Below, one piece after another: positions 44,512 to 53,045 of a stretch of DNA of 64,000 bases (position 1 is its first letter; each line of letters begins with the position of its first letter). The notes beneath the pieces were generated by a model. That model saw only the letters and a program-made list of their open reading frames with translations, made no database searches and had not been told where the DNA came from. Made by a program: the position numbers and the translations under genes. Source of the DNA: an uncultured Prevotellaceae bacterium (GTDB lineage: Bacteria > Bacteroidota > Bacteroidia > Bacteroidales > Bacteroidaceae); contig CACZVE010000001.1 of the NCBI GenBank assembly GCA_902784565.1, forward strand, positions 1 through 64,000. Reading direction: 5' to 3'.

Positions 44512-45380
44512 AATCATCCAATTTTTTGAAAGTTGCCGTATTGGCAATGCCGTTGATGCTGACTTCTTGTCTCTCACACAAGAAGGCTGTGAATGATGCT
44601 ACGAAACCCCTTACTGCTGAACAGCAAGAGCAGAAGGATTTCGTGACAAGAGTGCAGGACAATGTCCAGACTGCTCGTTTTATTACGTCGAAAGTGAAGT
44701 TCTCTGTTGAAGTAGGTGCCCAGAAACTGACGTTGACTGGTAACCTGAAGATGAAGCGCGACGATGTGATCCGTCTGCAGTTGATGGCTTTCGGTTTCGT
44801 AGAGGCCGGACGTATCGAGATGACCAAGGACTATGTGTTGATCATGGACCGTATCAACAAACAGTATCTGAAGGCCCCGTGGATGCAGGTCGACTTCCTG
44901 CGTAACAGTGGTCTGGACTTCAGTTCGATGCAGGCCTTGTTCTGGAATGAGCTGTTCAAGCCCAATCCTGTCGTCATCGGTAGGAAGGTTGCTGCGTCTG
45001 ACACAACAGCCGTCTATACAACCCTTGAGAGTGGTGATGACATGATCATCCAGTTGAACGAGGGCAAGATGGACTACAGTTGGCTGGTGGGTCGCAAGGA
45101 TGCTTCCATCAAGATGGCCAATATCCAGTACAAGGACCGTTTCAATCCGGAGAACAGTGCTCAGTTGAATTGGGACTACGACAAATTCGAAATGTTCTCC
45201 AGTAAGAAGTTCCCGACAAAGCATGCCATTGCCCTGACAACTGCCAAGAAAGAGGTGAAACTCGGTATGACACTCAACTACCTCGGCAATGATACGGAAT
45301 GGGAGACTCGTACTGAAGTATCCAACAAATACCGTGAGGTGACGGTCGATGAGATTCTCCGTCGCTTTATGTCTCTGTAA
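44508..45380 (+). CDS. DUF4292-like lipoprotein
   Basis: The 290-residue protein has a lipobox (LTSC, cysteine near residue 21) and a body like DUF4292: FITSKVKFSVEVGAQKLTL, GNLKMKRDDVIRLQ and DYVLIMDRINKQYL. The fold resembles LolA/LolB-type beta half-barrels, so a lipid- or lipoprotein-carrying role in the periplasm is a reasonable guess. It lies in the dut-TPR-M23 operon. Confidence 0.8.
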   Translation: MKSSNFLKVAVLAMPLMLTSCLSHKKAVNDATKPLTAEQQEQKDFVTRVQDNVQTARFITSKVKFSVEVGAQKLTLTGNLKMKRDDVIRLQLMAFGFVEAGRIEMTKDYVLIMDRINKQYLKAPWMQVDFLRNSGLDFSSMQALFWNELFKPNPVVIGRKVAASDTTAVYTTLESGDDMIIQLNEGKMDYSWLVGRKDASIKMANIQYKDRFNPENSAQLNWDYDKFEMFSSKKFPTKHAIALTTAKKEVKLGMTLNYLGNDTEWETRTEVSNKYREVTVDEILRRFMSL

Positions 45381-45386
45381 CAATAG

Positions 45387-47012
45387 ATGAAACGACTGCA
45401 GGTTCTTCTCCTGTTGTTCTGTCTTTTTGTAGTGACCGTTTCCGGACAGAAAAGAAATACTGTTCCGAAAAAGGTCACTACCACTAAGACTGTATCAAAG
45501 AAGCAACCTGCAAAGAAGACAACCAAGAAACAGCCTGCAAAGAAAAGCACCTCCACCAAGCAGTCTGCCAGCAAGGAACAGCCCGTCACGGTGAAAGGAC
45601 TGCAAAGCCAGCGCCAACAACTCCAACAGCAGATGAAGGAACAGGAGCGCAAACTTCGCCAGAATGAGCAGGATGTGAAGAAGCGTTTGCAGAACCTGAT
45701 GATCATCAACACGGAGATTAGCGACAAGCGTCGGACGATAGACACCATCCGTCGCGACATCAATACCCTTGATGGGAACATCCATGTACTGGATCTTCAG
45801 GTGAAGAACCTGGGAAAGGAACTTAACGTACGTAAGGACCGTTTCAAGAAGTCTGTACGATACATGCACCGTAATCGGAGCATCCAGAATCAATTGATGT
45901 TCATTTTCAGTGCCAAAAACTTCTCACAGATGTACCGTCGGTTGCGCTTTATGCGGGAGTATGCTGTCTACCAGCGGGCTCAGGGCGAGGCCGTACAGTC
46001 GATGCAACAGCAGGTAGAGGAGGCTGTTGAGGAGCTCTCGGGTGTGAAGAAACAGAAGAACGATCTGCTTTACCGTGGAGAACAAGAGAGGAAAGCCCTT
46101 GAAAACAAACAGGTGGAGCAACAGAAGGTGGTGACCTCCCTGCAAAAGCAACAGAAGACCATCCAAAGTGTATTGGAACAGCAGCGTCAGAAGGATGCCG
46201 CTCTGAATGCCCAGATAGATAAGTTGATTGCTGAGGAATTGGCCCGTGCCAAGGCCCGTGCTGAGGCAGAACGGAAGAAGAAGGCTGCCGAGGAGGCCCG
46301 AAAGAAACAGGAGGCAGAGATGGCTCGTAAGAAAGCCGCTGCTGAGGCGGCTGCCCGTGAGAATGCCCGGAAGATCCAGGAGGCAAAGGAGAAGGAGGCA
46401 AAAGCAAAGGCTGAAGCCCGTGCTGCCGCGCGTAAGAGTGAACGTGAGAAGGCTGCTGCCGAGAAGGCTGCCCGTGAGGCAGAGAATGCCCGCAAGGCCG
46501 CAGAGCGTAAGGCGGCTGACGAGGCTAAGGCGCACGAAAAAGAGATGGCTGAGGCCAAGAAAAAATCAGAGGAGGAATGGACGGTCTCTTCCGTCGACCG
46601 TCAGTTGAGTGGTAATTTCGAGAGTAACCGTGGACGGTTCCCCATGCCCATCACAGGACCATATAAGATTGTCAACACACAAGGTCAGCACCGTGTGGAA
46701 GGATTAAAGGGTACGACGGTACAGGAGATGAAGGGTATCGAACTGAAAGGACAGTCTGGCGCCCAGGCCCGCTGTATCTATGATGGAGAGGTGAGTGGTG
46801 TGGCAGGCTATGGTGGTTCGATGATTGTCATCGTACGTCATGGTACTTATTTTTCTGTCTATAGCGATCTTTCATCGGTGAAGGTGACACGTGGACAGAA
46901 GGTCAGTGCCCGCCAGATCATCGGCTCTGTCAGTCGGGAAGGAACGATGAAGTTCCAGTTGCGCCGCATTTCCGGCGCCTTGCTCAACCCCTTGTCTTGG
47001 TTGAGCAGATAG
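45387..47012 (+). CDS. EnvC-like coiled-coil protein with degenerate M23 domain
   Basis: The 541-residue protein has a signal peptide, a Lys/Thr-rich stretch (about residues 25-65), a long coiled-coil (70-270), an Ala/Lys/Glu/Arg-rich helix (285-390), and a C-terminal LytM-type domain (about 415-541). In that domain the zinc ligands are mostly lost: the usual HxxxD is MKGIEL, YAHL is YSDL, and HLHFE is MKFQL. It therefore resembles EnvC, which activates amidases and does not cut the wall itself. Last gene of the dut operon. Confidence 0.88.
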   Translation: MKRLQVLLLLFCLFVVTVSGQKRNTVPKKVTTTKTVSKKQPAKKTTKKQPAKKSTSTKQSASKEQPVTVKGLQSQRQQLQQQMKEQERKLRQNEQDVKKRLQNLMIINTEISDKRRTIDTIRRDINTLDGNIHVLDLQVKNLGKELNVRKDRFKKSVRYMHRNRSIQNQLMFIFSAKNFSQMYRRLRFMREYAVYQRAQGEAVQSMQQQVEEAVEELSGVKKQKNDLLYRGEQERKALENKQVEQQKVVTSLQKQQKTIQSVLEQQRQKDAALNAQIDKLIAEELARAKARAEAERKKKAAEEARKKQEAEMARKKAAAEAAARENARKIQEAKEKEAKAKAEARAAARKSEREKAAAEKAAREAENARKAAERKAADEAKAHEKEMAEAKKKSEEEWTVSSVDRQLSGNFESNRGRFPMPITGPYKIVNTQGQHRVEGLKGTTVQEMKGIELKGQSGAQARCIYDGEVSGVAGYGGSMIVIVRHGTYFSVYSDLSSVKVTRGQKVSARQIIGSVSREGTMKFQLRRISGALLNPLSWLSR

Positions 47013-47017
47013 TCATA

Positions 47018-48082
47018 TCACAGTTGAAAGTCTGAGAGCAGGTGCACATAGGTGTCGATAGCCTGTTCTATTTCTGAGATGCGGATGAATTCGTCGGCGG
47101 AGTGACTGCGTGCGGAATCGCCCGGTCCCAATTTCAGCGATGGGAAAGGCATCAGAGCCTGATCGCTGAGGGTAGGACTGCCGAATGGTTTCATGCCCAT
47201 TGCCATGCATTTCTGTATGAACGGGTGCGTCTCTGGAATACAGGAGGAATGCAGACGGAACGAACGGGCCTCCAGACGACACTTCTTCATCTTCTTGCGC
47301 AGGAACTCAAACAAGTATTCGTTCTGATAGTATTCATTCGCGCGTACATCTATTATAAAATGAAGCGTGTCGGGAATGACATTATGTTGGGTGCCAGCCT
47401 CTACAACGGTCACCGTCATCTTCGTAGGACCAAGAAGTGCACTCTCCTTACGGAACCTGTAGTCTCTCAACCAGACCAGATCGTCCAAGGCTTCGTAGAT
47501 GGCATTCACACCTTCGTCTCTGGCCGCATGACCCGACACACCGTCGGCATAGCCGTCAATCACCATCAGTCCTTTCTCCGCTATGGCTGGCTGCATACCG
47601 GTCGGCTCACCTACAATGGCCATATCTATCTTCGGCAGTCTTGGCAAGACGCGGCTGAAACCATTCTGGCCCGACACCTCTTCCTCGGCAGAGGCCACCC
47701 AGAGAATATTGTAATTACGGGGTCGGTGGAGCATGATACGGTAGGTCTGCAGCAATGCCACAAGACCACCGCCACAGTCGTTGGAACCTAAACCGTAAAG
47801 CGTGTCGCCTTCCTGAACCGGTTGATAGGGATCTCGTGTCCACGTGGCTACGGGTTTAACGGTGTCGATATGGGCATTCAACATCACCGTTGGACGGTTG
47901 TTATCCCAGTCCTGACAGCCCACCCATAGGTTGTTGCCCTCACGACCGTATGGCAACTTCCATTCCTCAAGATAACGACTCAGCAGATTGGTTGCCCGTT
48001 CTTCATTCCTGCTGACGGACGGTATGGTTATCAGGTCTTTCAGCAGTCTGACAGCATCGTTCAAATAATTGTTTGACTCCAT
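47018..48082 (-). CDS. argE: M20 peptidase, probable acylornithine/acylcitrulline deacylase
   Basis: The 354-residue metallohydrolase has M20 metal motifs LNAHIDTVKP, GSNDCGGGL and SAEEEVSGQNGF. Bacteroidales ArgE-type enzymes of this size act on N-succinyl- or N-acetyl-citrulline or -ornithine in arginine synthesis; DapE is the alternative. The substrate is inferred. No arginine gene is adjacent. It ends 5 bases from the EnvC-like gene, tail to tail. Confidence 0.8.
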   Translation of the reverse strand: MESNNYLNDAVRLLKDLITIPSVSRNEERATNLLSRYLEEWKLPYGREGNNLWVGCQDWDNNRPTVMLNAHIDTVKPVATWTRDPYQPVQEGDTLYGLGSNDCGGGLVALLQTYRIMLHRPRNYNILWVASAEEEVSGQNGFSRVLPRLPKIDMAIVGEPTGMQPAIAEKGLMVIDGYADGVSGHAARDEGVNAIYEALDDLVWLRDYRFRKESALLGPTKMTVTVVEAGTQHNVIPDTLHFIIDVRANEYYQNEYLFEFLRKKMKKCRLEARSFRLHSSCIPETHPFIQKCMAMGMKPFGSPTLSDQALMPFPSLKLGPGDSARSHSADEFIRISEIEQAIDTYVHLLSDFQL

Positions 48083-48100
48083 ATATTACATTATTTGCCG

Positions 48101-48108
48101 CAAAGTTA
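48101..48108 (-). promoter_or_regulatory. -7 box TAACTTTG for argE
   Basis: The minus strand reads TAACTTTG 19 bases before the ATG at 48082. Confidence 0.7.
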
Positions 48109-48129
48109 CGAAATATATTTGAATCTACC

Positions 48130-48166
48130 AAAAAAAGATGCCGCGACTCTCGCGAGCTGCAGCATC
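48130..48166 (-). terminator. Candidate minus-strand terminator upstream of argE
   Basis: On the minus strand GATGCTGC...GCATC pairs around an inner TCGC/GCGA stem and is followed by seven Ts (48136-48130). It lies upstream of the argE promoter, where no known gene precedes it. Confidence 0.5.
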
Positions 48167-48375
48167 AAAAAAGCCTATGTTTAACTAAAAATCCTTTTCT
48201 CTAAAAGAAATTTTCAGCCTTACGGCTAAAAATTTGAAAGTTTAAAAGGGAATTTCACAATTGCCTCCTGTTATCCACAGCTGAAAACTTTCTCTTACCA
48301 ATAACTAAAAACCTAAAACTATAAATATTACTACTAACCTAAAACAATCTATTAACCTTTTGACGATGCAAAGTG
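48137..48375 (-). ncRNA. Candidate small RNA in the argE / 48517 gap
   Basis: The gap of 434 bases (48083-48516) has no open frame. On the minus strand it holds a near-consensus -7 sequence at about 48366-48373, an AT-rich stretch, a strong hairpin with a GTAA tetraloop (stem at 48210-48219 and 48224-48233), and a terminator at 48130-48166. That order fits a small RNA of about 230 bases. I do not recognise the family. Confidence 0.3.
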
Positions 48376-48480
48376 CGAATAAGTGTATAAAAACCCATCA
48401 TTCTTGACATAAATCAAGCGATTGTGTGCGAAAACACTAAATAATTACTCATTTTCCTTTGTTTTTTGCAAAACTTGCAG

Positions 48481-48488
48481 TACCTTTG
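48481..48488 (+). promoter_or_regulatory. -7 box TACCTTTG for the 48517 gene operon
   Basis: TACCTTTG lies 29 bases before the ATG at 48517 and starts the three-gene unit through the glycosyltransferases. Confidence 0.7.
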
Positions 48489-48516
48489 CGGGCAAAATAA
48501 TAATAAGGTATCAAAT

Positions 48517-49101
48517 ATGAAGAAACTATTAGCAGTTATTATCGTCTTGCTTGTGGCGATTCTCATGGCATTGACCGTACCCGACAAGCAGAAACACAAG
48601 GACGCCATGATGGAGGCTGTCAACGAGTTTGTGGAAGAAGAGACCGTCGACAAACTGGGCGACAATATTCTTGCCAAACTGGGTAAGGGTGTTGTGGTGA
48701 AGACCGTCGAGACAGCGCTCAACTCAAAACTCAAGGTCGACAACTATTACCTCTTTAATACCACGCACGTGCGCCTGAAGGGGGAAGACCAGATCTTGTC
48801 AGTAGGTATGTTTGGTCATGTGTTCACCTTCGACAAGCAGATGCTTCGTGACAAACTGAACGAAGCACTGAATGCCAAGGAAGAGGCCGCCAGCGAGAAA
48901 GAGGCTGCCAAGGAGAGTGCCAAGGAACTGAAACGCCTACAGAAGGAACAGAAGAAGCGCGAGAAAGAACTGGCCAAAGAACAGAAAAAACGCGAAGAAG
49001 AGGCCGCCAAGGAAGCCAAGCGTCAGGCCAAGGAAGCTAAACGCAAAGCCAAAGAAGCCGAAAAGGAGGCTAAGCGGAAGGCTAACGAAGCCAAGAACTG
49101 A
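48517..49101 (+). CDS. DUF4359-like protein with charged helical tail
   Basis: The 194-residue protein has an N-terminal membrane segment (about residues 2-20), a small domain resembling DUF4359 (KHKDAMMEAVNEFVEE, DNYYLFNTTHV) and a tail of about 70 residues made almost only of Lys, Glu, Arg and Ala that should be one long helix. Similar tails occur in FtsA and the EnvC-like protein here. Its TGA shares one base with the next gene's ATG. The function is unknown. Confidence 0.65.
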   Translation: MKKLLAVIIVLLVAILMALTVPDKQKHKDAMMEAVNEFVEEETVDKLGDNILAKLGKGVVVKTVETALNSKLKVDNYYLFNTTHVRLKGEDQILSVGMFGHVFTFDKQMLRDKLNEALNAKEEAASEKEAAKESAKELKRLQKEQKKREKELAKEQKKREEEAAKEAKRQAKEAKRKAKEAEKEAKRKANEAKN

Positions 49102-50345
49102 TGCGGGTTCTGATTGTCAATACCAGCGAGCGGACGGGTGGGGCGGCTGTGGCTGCCAACCGTCTGATGAAGGCCCTCAACAACAATGGCGTGAAGGCCA
49201 AGATGCTGGTGCGCGACAAGGAGAGCGATACACTGACGGTAGTCGGATTGCCGAAGTCGCCGCTGCTTCATTGGCATTTCCTCTGGGAGCGGTTGGTCAT
49301 CTTCGTCCGCAGCCGGTTCTCACGGAAACACCTCTTCGAGATCGACCTCGCCAATACGGGCTCCGACATCACCCGACTGCCGGAGTTTCAGGAGGCTGAC
49401 GTCATCCATCTGCACTGGATCAATCAGGGCATGCTCTCGCTCAGTGGTATCCAGAAGATTCTGCGAAGCGGCAAACCCGTTGTATGGACCATGCACGACA
49501 TCTGGCCTGCCACAGCCATCTGTCATCTCACATTAGGATGCCGGAGTTTTACCTCGACTTGTAAGTCATGCCGACTGTTGCCTGGCAGTAGCGGACTTGC
49601 CCAGAGTGTGTGGCGCAAGAAACAACGACTGCTCGAAGACGGCAATATCTTCTTTGTGGCGTGTAGCCGTTGGCTGGAGTCGGAGGCCAAGGCCAGTGCA
49701 CTGTTGAAAGGACATAAAATCACGAGTATCCCCAATCCGATAGATATACATATATATAATAGGTGTAACAAAAAGGAAGCCCGCCAGCGCCTTGGACTGC
49801 CTGCCGACAAAAAACTGATCCTCTTCGTCTCACAGCGTGTGACCAACCGCAATAAAGGCATGGACTATCTGATGGAGGCCTGTAATAAGTTGAAGGATCT
49901 CCCGCAGTTAGGAGTCGTTATCTTAGGCGGTCATGCAGAGGAAGTCACCACTCAACTGCCAACATTCCCCCTCGGCTATGTCAACGATGAGCACCGTATC
50001 GTCGATGTCTACAATGCCGTCGATGTTTTCGTCCTGCCGTCCCTGTCGGAGAACCTGCCCAACACCATCATGGAGGCGATGGCCTGTGGTGTGCCTTGTG
50101 TCGGTTTCAGAGTAGGGGGCATTCCCGAGGAAATCGACCACAAACAGAATGGCTACGTCGCCGACTACCGCAGTGCGGAGGATCTGGCACGGGGCATCCG
50201 TTGGATACTCACCGAAGCCGACTATGAGTCTCTCTGCCAACATGCTGTCCACAATGTTGCCCAGAACTACTCGCAACAGAGTGTGGCCATTAAATACCTC
50301 GATGTCTATCAGCAGGCGATGGCCTTCAAACACTACGGCCTATGA
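49101..50345 (+). CDS. Glycosyltransferase, GT4 type
   Basis: The 414-residue enzyme has the GT-B fold: an N-terminal TGGAAVAANRLM acceptor side and the C-terminal PSLSENLPNTIMEAMACGVP nucleotide-sugar site with the conserved Glu pair. It probably adds a hexose to a surface polysaccharide or lipid. It overlaps the following GT2 gene by 4 bases, and together with the charged protein they form one operon. Acceptor and donor are unknown. Confidence 0.9.
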   Translation: MRVLIVNTSERTGGAAVAANRLMKALNNNGVKAKMLVRDKESDTLTVVGLPKSPLLHWHFLWERLVIFVRSRFSRKHLFEIDLANTGSDITRLPEFQEADVIHLHWINQGMLSLSGIQKILRSGKPVVWTMHDIWPATAICHLTLGCRSFTSTCKSCRLLPGSSGLAQSVWRKKQRLLEDGNIFFVACSRWLESEAKASALLKGHKITSIPNPIDIHIYNRCNKKEARQRLGLPADKKLILFVSQRVTNRNKGMDYLMEACNKLKDLPQLGVVILGGHAEEVTTQLPTFPLGYVNDEHRIVDVYNAVDVFVLPSLSENLPNTIMEAMACGVPCVGFRVGGIPEEIDHKQNGYVADYRSAEDLARGIRWILTEADYESLCQHAVHNVAQNYSQQSVAIKYLDVYQQAMAFKHYGL

Positions 50346-51133
50346 TTCGCATCACCTACGTCACCATCACCTACAATGCGGAGAAGGTGCTCCAGCGCAC
50401 CCTCGACAGTGTGCTGCAGCAGGACTATCCCGATATCGTCCACCTCATCATCGACGGAGCGTCGACGGATGCCACGTTGGAGATGGTGAACGACTATATT
50501 GAACGTTCCAATGCCGCCAATAACGGTCACCGTATCCAGATGACCTCAGAACCCGACAAGGGCATCTACGATGCGATGAACAAAGGTCTGCGTTCCCTTG
50601 ACGGCGACTATGTCTGTTTCCTCAACGCCGGCGATTTCCTCCCATCTTCTGACACCGTATCCCGCATTGTCGCCGCCGCAGATCACACTGGGGACAGTCC
50701 CCAGTGTGATCTGCCTGCCGTCCTATACGGCGATACTAACATCGTCGATGCCGATGGCAATTTCCTCCATCCCCGCCGTCTATCTCCCCCTGAGCACCTC
50801 ACCTGGAAGTCCTTCCGCCACGGTATGCTCGTCTGCCATCAAGCCTTCTATGCACGCACCGACTTCGCCATCGCCACGCCATACGACCAACAGTACCGCT
50901 ATTCTGCCGATGTCGACTGGTGCATCCGCATCATGAAGGCCGCCGCCAAGGAGAATGTCCCCCTTCTGAATCTCCATACAGTGGTGGTCAACTACACCGA
51001 GGAAGGACAGACAACGCTCCATCATCGGGAGTCGTTGATGGAGCGTTATCGCGTGATGGTGCATCATTATGGTCATCTTCAGACTTTTTTCATGCACTGC
51101 TGGTTTGTCCTTCGTGCCATCATTAAGAAATAA
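50342..51133 (+). CDS. Glycosyltransferase, GT2 type
   Basis: The 263-residue enzyme has the GT-A fold: ITYVTITYNAEKVLQRTLDSV, IIDGASTDAT, and PDKGIYDAMNKGLRSLDGDYVCFLNAGD (shown as motif, catalytic DxD-like aspartates in the first 90 residues). A 37-bp palindrome (50678-50714) is read in frame as the segment ADHTGDSPQCDLP, in a loop before AVLYGDTNIVDADG. It is the last gene of the unit. It may act with the GT4 enzyme. Confidence 0.9.
   Translation: MIRITYVTITYNAEKVLQRTLDSVLQQDYPDIVHLIIDGASTDATLEMVNDYIERSNAANNGHRIQMTSEPDKGIYDAMNKGLRSLDGDYVCFLNAGDFLPSSDTVSRIVAAADHTGDSPQCDLPAVLYGDTNIVDADGNFLHPRRLSPPEHLTWKSFRHGMLVCHQAFYARTDFAIATPYDQQYRYSADVDWCIRIMKAAAKENVPLLNLHTVVVNYTEEGQTTLHHRESLMERYRVMVHHYGHLQTFFMHCWFVLRAIIKK
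50678..50714. repeat. 37-bp perfect palindrome inside the GT2 gene
   Basis: The arms GCAGATCACACTGGGGA and its exact complement, 17 bases each, flank the loop CAG. The core GGGGACAGTCCCC is a perfect inverted repeat. It lies in the reading frame. The form is that of a mobile REP-type unit. Confidence 0.9.
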
Positions 51134-51151
51134 GCGATTGTTTTTCCATTC

Positions 51152-51221
51152 GGTTAAAGTGCGTTAAATAATCGCTGTCCCATGCAAGTTTTTCTTCCTT
51201 TCTGGATTTAGTAGATAGAGA
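51152..51221 (+). promoter_or_regulatory. Probable ECF promoter before the sigma gene
   Basis: This 70-base block matches the block at 52954-53023 at about 55 positions with no gaps. Shared cores are GGTTAAAGT-CGTTAA, GCAAGTTT and TAGATAGAG. It begins upstream of the sigma gene ATG (51233), fitting autoregulation. Confidence 0.6.
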
Positions 51222-51232
51222 ATAGTGCAGAA

Positions 51233-51811
51233 ATGCCACAAGTGATCTTTATCGGAAACGAGGAACAACGCTTGGTAAAGCGGCTGCAGGAAGGCGATAA
51301 AACTGCAGCCAGGGAATTCTATGCCCTTTATGCTGACAGTCTTGCCGGTGTCGTTGCGCGGTACATCGCTGACGAGGAAGACTTGAAGGATGTGTTCCAG
51401 AACGCGTTCGAACACATCTTCTCCCATATCGCTGATTTTGAGTATCGCGGTGCTGGTTCCTTGGAAGCCTGGGCCACGAAGGTAGTGGTCAACGAGTCGC
51501 TGAAATTCCTGCGGACGAAGGAACAGCATGAGTTGCTGCAACAGGACTACGACGCGCCAACCGAAGCCGAGGACGACGACCTGTCTGTCAGCGACATTCC
51601 CCCCGATGTCTTCCGTCAGATGCTGAGCCGCCTGCCGACAGGCTACCGCACCGTGCTGAACCTCTATGTCTTCGAAGGCAAGAGTCATCAGGAGATAGCC
51701 CGCCTGCTCGGCATCAAGAAAGACACTTCGGCCTCTCAGTTTTACAAGGCGAAAAAGATGCTGGCTAAGATGATCAAGAAGTATAACGACAATAATCCCC
51801 CACGACGATGA
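51233..51811 (+). CDS. ECF-type RNA polymerase sigma factor
   Basis: The 192-residue protein has sigma region 2 (residues about 25-95, with DVFQNAFEHIFSHI) and region 4 (about 130-185, with GKSHQEIARLLGIKKDTSASQF as the helix-turn-helix). It has no region 3 or 1.1, as in the ECF group. Its 3' end overlaps by 4 bases the anti-sigma/barrel gene. The upstream block is shared with the lipoprotein gene at 53046, which suggests that this sigma drives both. Confidence 0.9.
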   Translation: MPQVIFIGNEEQRLVKRLQEGDKTAAREFYALYADSLAGVVARYIADEEDLKDVFQNAFEHIFSHIADFEYRGAGSLEAWATKVVVNESLKFLRTKEQHELLQQDYDAPTEAEDDDLSVSDIPPDVFRQMLSRLPTGYRTVLNLYVFEGKSHQEIARLLGIKKDTSASQFYKAKKMLAKMIKKYNDNNPPRR

Positions 51812-52947
51812 ACGACGAGAAATGGATACAACAGATGCGACAGAAGATGGCAGACTATAAACGGCCTGCCCCTGAGGTGTCGTGGGACGAGATAGACCGT
51901 GCGCTGGCTGCCAGCAAGACTCGTAGCGTCCGCCTGCTCTGGATGCGTCGTATGGCTGCCGCTGCCTTCGTGTTATTAATTGCCGGTGTGGGGTATTGGA
52001 GTTTCCTGCCTGACGAAACGGAGCAAGTCATCGAAAGCCCCATTGCTCAAGACCTGCCAACAAAGAATCATGGAAAGGAGAATCATGGGGAAAGGTTACG
52101 GGTAGGCGACCAACGTCCGGGAATCTGGCACAATGATAGTAGTGCAGCGAATATCAGGGTGCCTGTCCCCGTGATTCTCCCCCGTAAAACTAGCGAAGTC
52201 GCTTATCTTGACTCAGAATCAGAAACCGTTCTTCCTTCCTCTACGTCAAAGTCTGACACCGTCAATACCGCAGAACCCGTGTCAAAGGAACAGCCCCATG
52301 CCGTTGAGGAGAAAGCGAAGCCTGCCGAATCTACCCGCCGTGTCATCTATCCCGCCGACCTCCATCAAGGGAAACATTTAGACAACCGCCTGACAGCCAA
52401 GGTTTATATGTCGAGTACGATGGCTGATAGACAAAATGAATCTTTCAGCCTTCACATTGTTGATAATAAGAATTTTGTACATTCTATTCAGATCGACCAT
52501 CATGTTTACCACCATCAACCTGTACGCTTTGGCTTCTCATTGCGCTATCGGCTCGATGACCGCTGGAGTCTTGAGACCGGATTATCATACACTCACCTCT
52601 CATCGGATATAACCACAATAGTGGATGGTGTGACCACTATGACAGAGCAGAAACTCAACTATATTGGCTTGCCGATGAACATCAGTTACAACCTTTGGAA
52701 GAGTAACCACTTCGGACTATATGTCACGACAGGTTTTACGATAGAAAAGAGTTTGGACACCAGTCCTTGGCAGTTCTCGCTCAATGGAGCCGTTGGAGCA
52801 GAGTACAAACTGACAGATATTTTTAGTCTATATACTGAACCCGGCCTTGGTTACTATTTTAAGGATGGCAGTACTACGTCCACAATTTATCAAGATCGCC
52901 CGCTAAACTTTAACCTTAGCATTGGCATACGCTTCAACTTGAAATAG
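51808..52947 (+). CDS. Anti-sigma-like N-terminus fused to outer-membrane beta-barrel
   Basis: The 379-residue protein begins with a short helical cytoplasmic segment (EKWIQQMRQKMADY, VSWDEIDRALAA), then one membrane segment (about residues 50-68), a low-complexity linker (70-190) and a C-terminal beta-strand region (195-379: FGFSLRYRLDDRWSLETGLSYTH and others) ending in aromatic IGIRFNLK, like an 8-strand outer-membrane barrel. One chain may thus reach both membranes. Its position after the ECF gene fits the regulatory partner. Which domain binds sigma was not tested. Confidence 0.75.
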   Translation: MNDEKWIQQMRQKMADYKRPAPEVSWDEIDRALAASKTRSVRLLWMRRMAAAAFVLLIAGVGYWSFLPDETEQVIESPIAQDLPTKNHGKENHGERLRVGDQRPGIWHNDSSAANIRVPVPVILPRKTSEVAYLDSESETVLPSSTSKSDTVNTAEPVSKEQPHAVEEKAKPAESTRRVIYPADLHQGKHLDNRLTAKVYMSSTMADRQNESFSLHIVDNKNFVHSIQIDHHVYHHQPVRFGFSLRYRLDDRWSLETGLSYTHLSSDITTIVDGVTTMTEQKLNYIGLPMNISYNLWKSNHFGLYVTTGFTIEKSLDTSPWQFSLNGAVGAEYKLTDIFSLYTEPGLGYYFKDGSTTSTIYQDRPLNFNLSIGIRFNLK

Positions 52948-52953
52948 ATTTCA

Positions 52954-53023
52954 GGTTAAAGTACGTTAATTATTCTCGTTCTCAGGCAAGTTTATCTAAC
53001 TTTATGAATTTAATAGATAGAGT
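52954..53023 (+). promoter_or_regulatory. Second copy of the probable ECF promoter
   Basis: See the block at 51152-51221; this copy is placed just before the lipoprotein gene at 53046. The two align at about 79 percent with no gap. Confidence 0.6.
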
Positions 53024-53045
53024 TATTAACAAATAATGTGCAATT

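Noticed and set aside
45924..46535. Leucine- and serine-rich minus-strand frame opposite the EnvC-like gene
   Set aside because: It arises from the Lys/Glu/Ala helix codons on the other strand and is not a membrane protein gene.
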